Assembly (NCBI RefSeq): GCF_000423425.1
Contig: NZ_AUHY01000003.1
Span: 17,986-81,985 of the forward strand
Source: Meiothermus rufus DSM 22234
GTDB taxonomy: Bacteria > Deinococcota > Deinococci > Deinococcales > Thermaceae
Direction of reading: 5' to 3'
DNA length: 64,000 bases
This document shows positions 62,087-64,000 of this stretch, piece after piece (positions within the stretch are counted from its first letter, which is position 1; each line of letters starts with the position of its first letter). The position numbers were made by a program, and so were the translations under genes. The notes beneath the pieces were generated by a model that saw only the letters and a list, made by a program, of their open reading frames with translations, was not told the origin of the DNA and searched no databases.

Positions 62087-62812
62087 ATGGCCGATGCCGG
62101 TCTTCCCTTGACCCCCTGGCTGCATCACCTGGAAAAGCACCTGCCCATAGCCCGCCAAGGCCAGGACCCCGAGGGGGTTCATCAGGTGCGGGTGGCTGGG
62201 CGGCGGCTGCGGGTCTGGCTCGAGCTGGCTGGGCTACGGGTTTTGCAGGACGACCTGGCTTGGCTGGTGCAGTGCGCAGGCCGGGTACGCGACCTCGAGG
62301 TCTTGCTACAACACCCAGACCTCTCCCCTTCCTTTCGACGCTGGGCCCAAGAAGAGCTAAAGCAAGCCCGCCAGGCTTTCGTTCCCCTGCTGAACTCCTC
62401 CCGCTTGGCCGGTCTGCTGGCAGCCTTGGCCACTCTGCCCCCCCTGGTACGCTCGGTGGCCCAGGCACGGCTGGAGCGCCTGGAAGAGCGGGTCGGGCGG
62501 CGGGCCAGCATCTGGGAACAAACAGGCCAGCTAGAACACTTGCACGCCCTGCGCCGGGCCTTGCGCCGGCTGCGCTACGCCCGGGAGTGGCTCGAGCTAG
62601 AAACCAAGGCCATCAAAGCGCTACAGGAGAGCTTTGGCCAAGTGGGCGACCTGGCCTTCACCCTGGCCTACCTGCAGGCCTTCGAGACCGGGGGAGGCCG
62701 GGCATCGCGCTACCGGCAGCAGCTAAAGGCCAGGCTAACCCTGGCTTTAGAGGAGGCCCAGTACCTTTGGCATAAACAAAAACACCAGCTAGGCCTCCCA
62801 GGCCGGGGGTAG
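62087..62812 (+). CDS. CHAD-domain protein
   Basis: 241 residues, all helical. The N-terminal HQVRVAGRRLRVWLELAG and later GRVRDLEVLLQH, LHALRRALRRLRYAREWLEL and FGQVGDLAFTLAYL are the conserved His/Arg-rich helices of CHAD domains. These bind polyphosphate and are found on polyphosphate granules. There is no CYTH domain beside it, so it is a stand-alone CHAD protein. Confidence 0.85.
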   Translation: MADAGLPLTPWLHHLEKHLPIARQGQDPEGVHQVRVAGRRLRVWLELAGLRVLQDDLAWLVQCAGRVRDLEVLLQHPDLSPSFRRWAQEELKQARQAFVPLLNSSRLAGLLAALATLPPLVRSVAQARLERLEERVGRRASIWEQTGQLEHLHALRRALRRLRYAREWLELETKAIKALQESFGQVGDLAFTLAYLQAFETGGGRASRYRQQLKARLTLALEEAQYLWHKQKHQLGLPGRG

Positions 62813-62831
62813 CTCCCGGCCCAAAAACCCC

Positions 62832-62912
62832 TTACTTCTTCCGGGGGCGGCACTTGCCGTATGAGCCCCGGAAAATCTTGCCCCGACGAGTACGACGATC
62901 CCCTTTGCCCAT
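62832..62912 (-). CDS. 30S ribosomal protein Thx
   Basis: 26-codon gene, easily missed. The product MGKGDRRTRRGKIFRGSYGK, followed by CRPRKK, matches the Thx peptide known from Thermus thermophilus 30S subunits, where it sits in the head of the subunit and helps hold RNA helices. TAGGAG precedes the ATG, and the rpsT stop is nine bases upstream, so the two genes form an operon. It differs from the Thermus peptide as I recall it at a few positions, including a Cys. Confidence 0.93.
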   Translation of the reverse strand: MGKGDRRTRRGKIFRGSYGKCRPRKK

Positions 62913-62921
62913 GCTCGACTC

Positions 62922-63215
62922 CTAGGCTTTAGCCCCTTGCAAAAGCTGATGCACCTTGCTCATCAAGCGGGACTTGCGACGGCTAGCCGCGTTCTTGTGC
63001 AGGGTAGAACCTTTGGCGGCTTTGTCAATCAGGCTCTCGGCATAGCGCATTACCCGGATGGCCTCACTGGCGTTGCCTTCCTTGGCCAAGGCTACCGCCT
63101 TCTTGCTGACGGTCTTGATGGCCGACATCTTGGCCTTGTTGCGGGCGCGCCGCTTCAGCGACTGGCGGTGGCGCTTCATGGCCGAAGGGTTGCGAGCGGT
63201 TTTTTTCTGTGCCAT
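62922..63215 (-). CDS. rpsT: 30S ribosomal protein S20
   Basis: 97 residues from the ATG at 63215, which has GGAGA upstream; the longer frame from 63290 adds a sequence unlike S20. [20 protein letters not shown] is the standard N-terminus, and [18 protein letters not shown] and [17 protein letters not shown] follow. The protein is three long basic helices that bind 16S rRNA. It is the first gene of the rpsT-thx unit. Confidence 0.95.
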   Translation of the reverse strand: MAQKKTARNPSAMKRHRQSLKRRARNKAKMSAIKTVSKKAVALAKEGNASEAIRVMRYAESLIDKAAKGSTLHKNAASRRKSRLMSKVHQLLQGAKA

Positions 63216-63314
63216 AGTTCTCCGAACTTGCCATTTAGGGCTGCAACAAACCACGGCAGCCTCGAGGCAAACCGCCCACAAGTCTAGCACACCCCTGGGC
63301 TTTGTGCCTAGAGG

Positions 63315-63698
63315 TCAGAACTCGTTGCGCGCCGCCACCCAGTCCATGCGTACTTGGCCTCGAGCCTCTTTGAAACGGAAGATGACGTCGTAAAGGCTGG
63401 CGTCCACCGGCTGGCGAATCTCCTCAGCAAAACGGCCCTGGTAACGCTTAACCAGGCCCGGCCCGCTCTGGCCCGAACGGCGTATCTCTACCTCGAGGCT
63501 GCCCTTGCGCAGCTCACCCTCCACAATCACCTTAATGAACGCCCGCGTTCCTGTGGCCCGCACTTGGTTGCGCAGCTCACCGGTGTAGTTCCAGTACAAC
63601 ACCGGCGTGAAGGGCGCATAGCCTACCGCCAAACCAAAGCGCTCGGCGTAAAAGTACACCCCCGCAGCGATCAGCGCCAAAAACAAAAGGCTACGCAC
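63315..63698 (-). CDS. Small protein with one N-terminal membrane span, function unknown
   Basis: 127 residues from the GTG at 63698, taken because TATACT lies six bases upstream and an upstream ATG would precede the transcript start. SLLFLALIAAGVYFYAERFG is a signal anchor. The remainder is a beta-rich domain (TRAFIKVIVEGELRKGSLEV and VIFRFKEARGQVRMDW) that may lie outside the membrane. No family recognised. Confidence 0.6.
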   Translation of the reverse strand: MRSLLFLALIAAGVYFYAERFGLAVGYAPFTPVLYWNYTGELRNQVRATGTRAFIKVIVEGELRKGSLEVEIRRSGQSGPGLVKRYQGRFAEEIRQPVDASLYDVIFRFKEARGQVRMDWVAARNEF

Positions 63699-63704
63699 CC
63701 CTTC

Positions 63705-63710
63705 AGTATA
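63705..63710 (-). promoter_or_regulatory. -10 box TATACT before the small anchored protein gene
   Basis: TATACT with six bases to the GTG at 63698. Confidence 0.5.
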
Positions 63711-63821
63711 GGGCATAAACACCGAGGGCTTAGCTCTTTAGGGCAATCCAAGCTGAACCCGGACAAACACATGTGAGACTCTAAGCTGGGATAAAAAGAG
63801 GGGAACCAACCAAGAAAGGAG

Positions 63822-64000
63822 GTGCCCCAGCGGCAGTTTACCACCGTTGGCCGAGAGATATGGCAAGGCGCTAGACAAGCACAGAGGCTGGCCGAGGCCA
63901 AAGCAGGCGACCCAGAGGTCAAGGAACGTCTGCGCAAGCTCCGACTGGTCAAAGCCCTGCGTGAAAGTAAAAAGAGCTGGAAGGAGATCCAGGACCTGGT
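63822..64000 (+). CDS. Start of a transposase gene (cut by window end)
   Basis: 59 codons are visible. The frame reads QFTTVGREIWQGARQAQRLA, then LRKLRLVKALRESKKSWKEI, which resembles the N-terminal helix-turn-helix of DDE integrase-type transposases common in Thermaceae. The start is taken as the only GTG in frame, although it overlaps a perfect AAAGGAGGT ribosome binding site, so a start slightly downstream is possible. The left end of the element is probably between 63735 and 63790; no inverted repeat could be fixed without the other end. Confidence 0.55.
   Translation, partial: MPQRQFTTVGREIWQGARQAQRLAEAKAGDPEVKERLRKLRLVKALRESKKSWKEIQDL

Overview
This window looks like a chromosomal segment of a thermophilic Deinococcus-Thermus bacterium, most likely Meiothermus or a close relative in the Thermaceae (inference). 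The base composition is GC-rich. The window encodes the 26-residue ribosomal protein Thx, known from Thermus ribosomes, and a close relative of the Thermus RNA helicase Hera. Many genes start 6-9 bases after a -10 box, the leaderless arrangement typical of this phylum. No tRNA, rRNA, CRISPR array or prophage was seen.

Layout. (1) 1-13.5 kb, minus strand: a partial SARP/TPR regulator, then a purine-use locus with a BMP-type nucleoside ABC transporter (binding protein, two permeases, double ATPase), a Rieske oxygenase, xanthine dehydrogenase (xdhA, xdhB, xdhC, with an orphan antitoxin gene inside) and an allantoate-type amidohydrolase. (2) 13.6-19 kb, plus strand: two cobalamin genes, then pheS-pheT behind what appears to be a Phe-codon leader-peptide attenuator. 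(3) 19-28.6 kb: CvpA-like protein, RNase H, MsrA, phosphofructokinase, a phosphoribosyltransferase, a DMT permease, two adjacent frameshifted genes (universal stress protein and SARP regulator), a TPR-GGDEF protein and Hera.

(4) 28.6-48 kb: a large sulfur locus. A LysR gene diverges from a persulfide dioxygenase-rhodanese fusion, followed by four rhodanese genes, a TauE/SafE exporter and a CZB-domain protein. After an IS remnant come a TlpA-like thioredoxin and the sox genes: thioredoxin, soxY, soxZ, soxA, soxX, soxB, a second soxX and soxA, rhodanese, DUF302, soxF-like flavoprotein, soxC, soxD, Rieske protein, ccdA and a CsoR-family regulator. A cytochrome c gene converges on the end. Together these can take sulfide, persulfide and thiosulfate sulfur to sulfite or sulfate, with periplasmic thiols kept reduced by CcdA and thioredoxins. 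The main discovery candidate is here: four promoters in the locus carry a similar TACCC/GGGTA-type palindrome inside the core promoter, and the locus encodes a CsoR-family protein with no Cys and no His at all.

(5) 48-64 kb: housekeeping genes, including a DHH phosphoesterase, aroA-cmk, pyruvate dehydrogenase E1 and E2, TrmB, a PP2C phosphatase, a PEGA-domain protein, phosphoglucomutase, a CHAD protein and rpsT-thx. The window ends inside what looks like a transposase gene.
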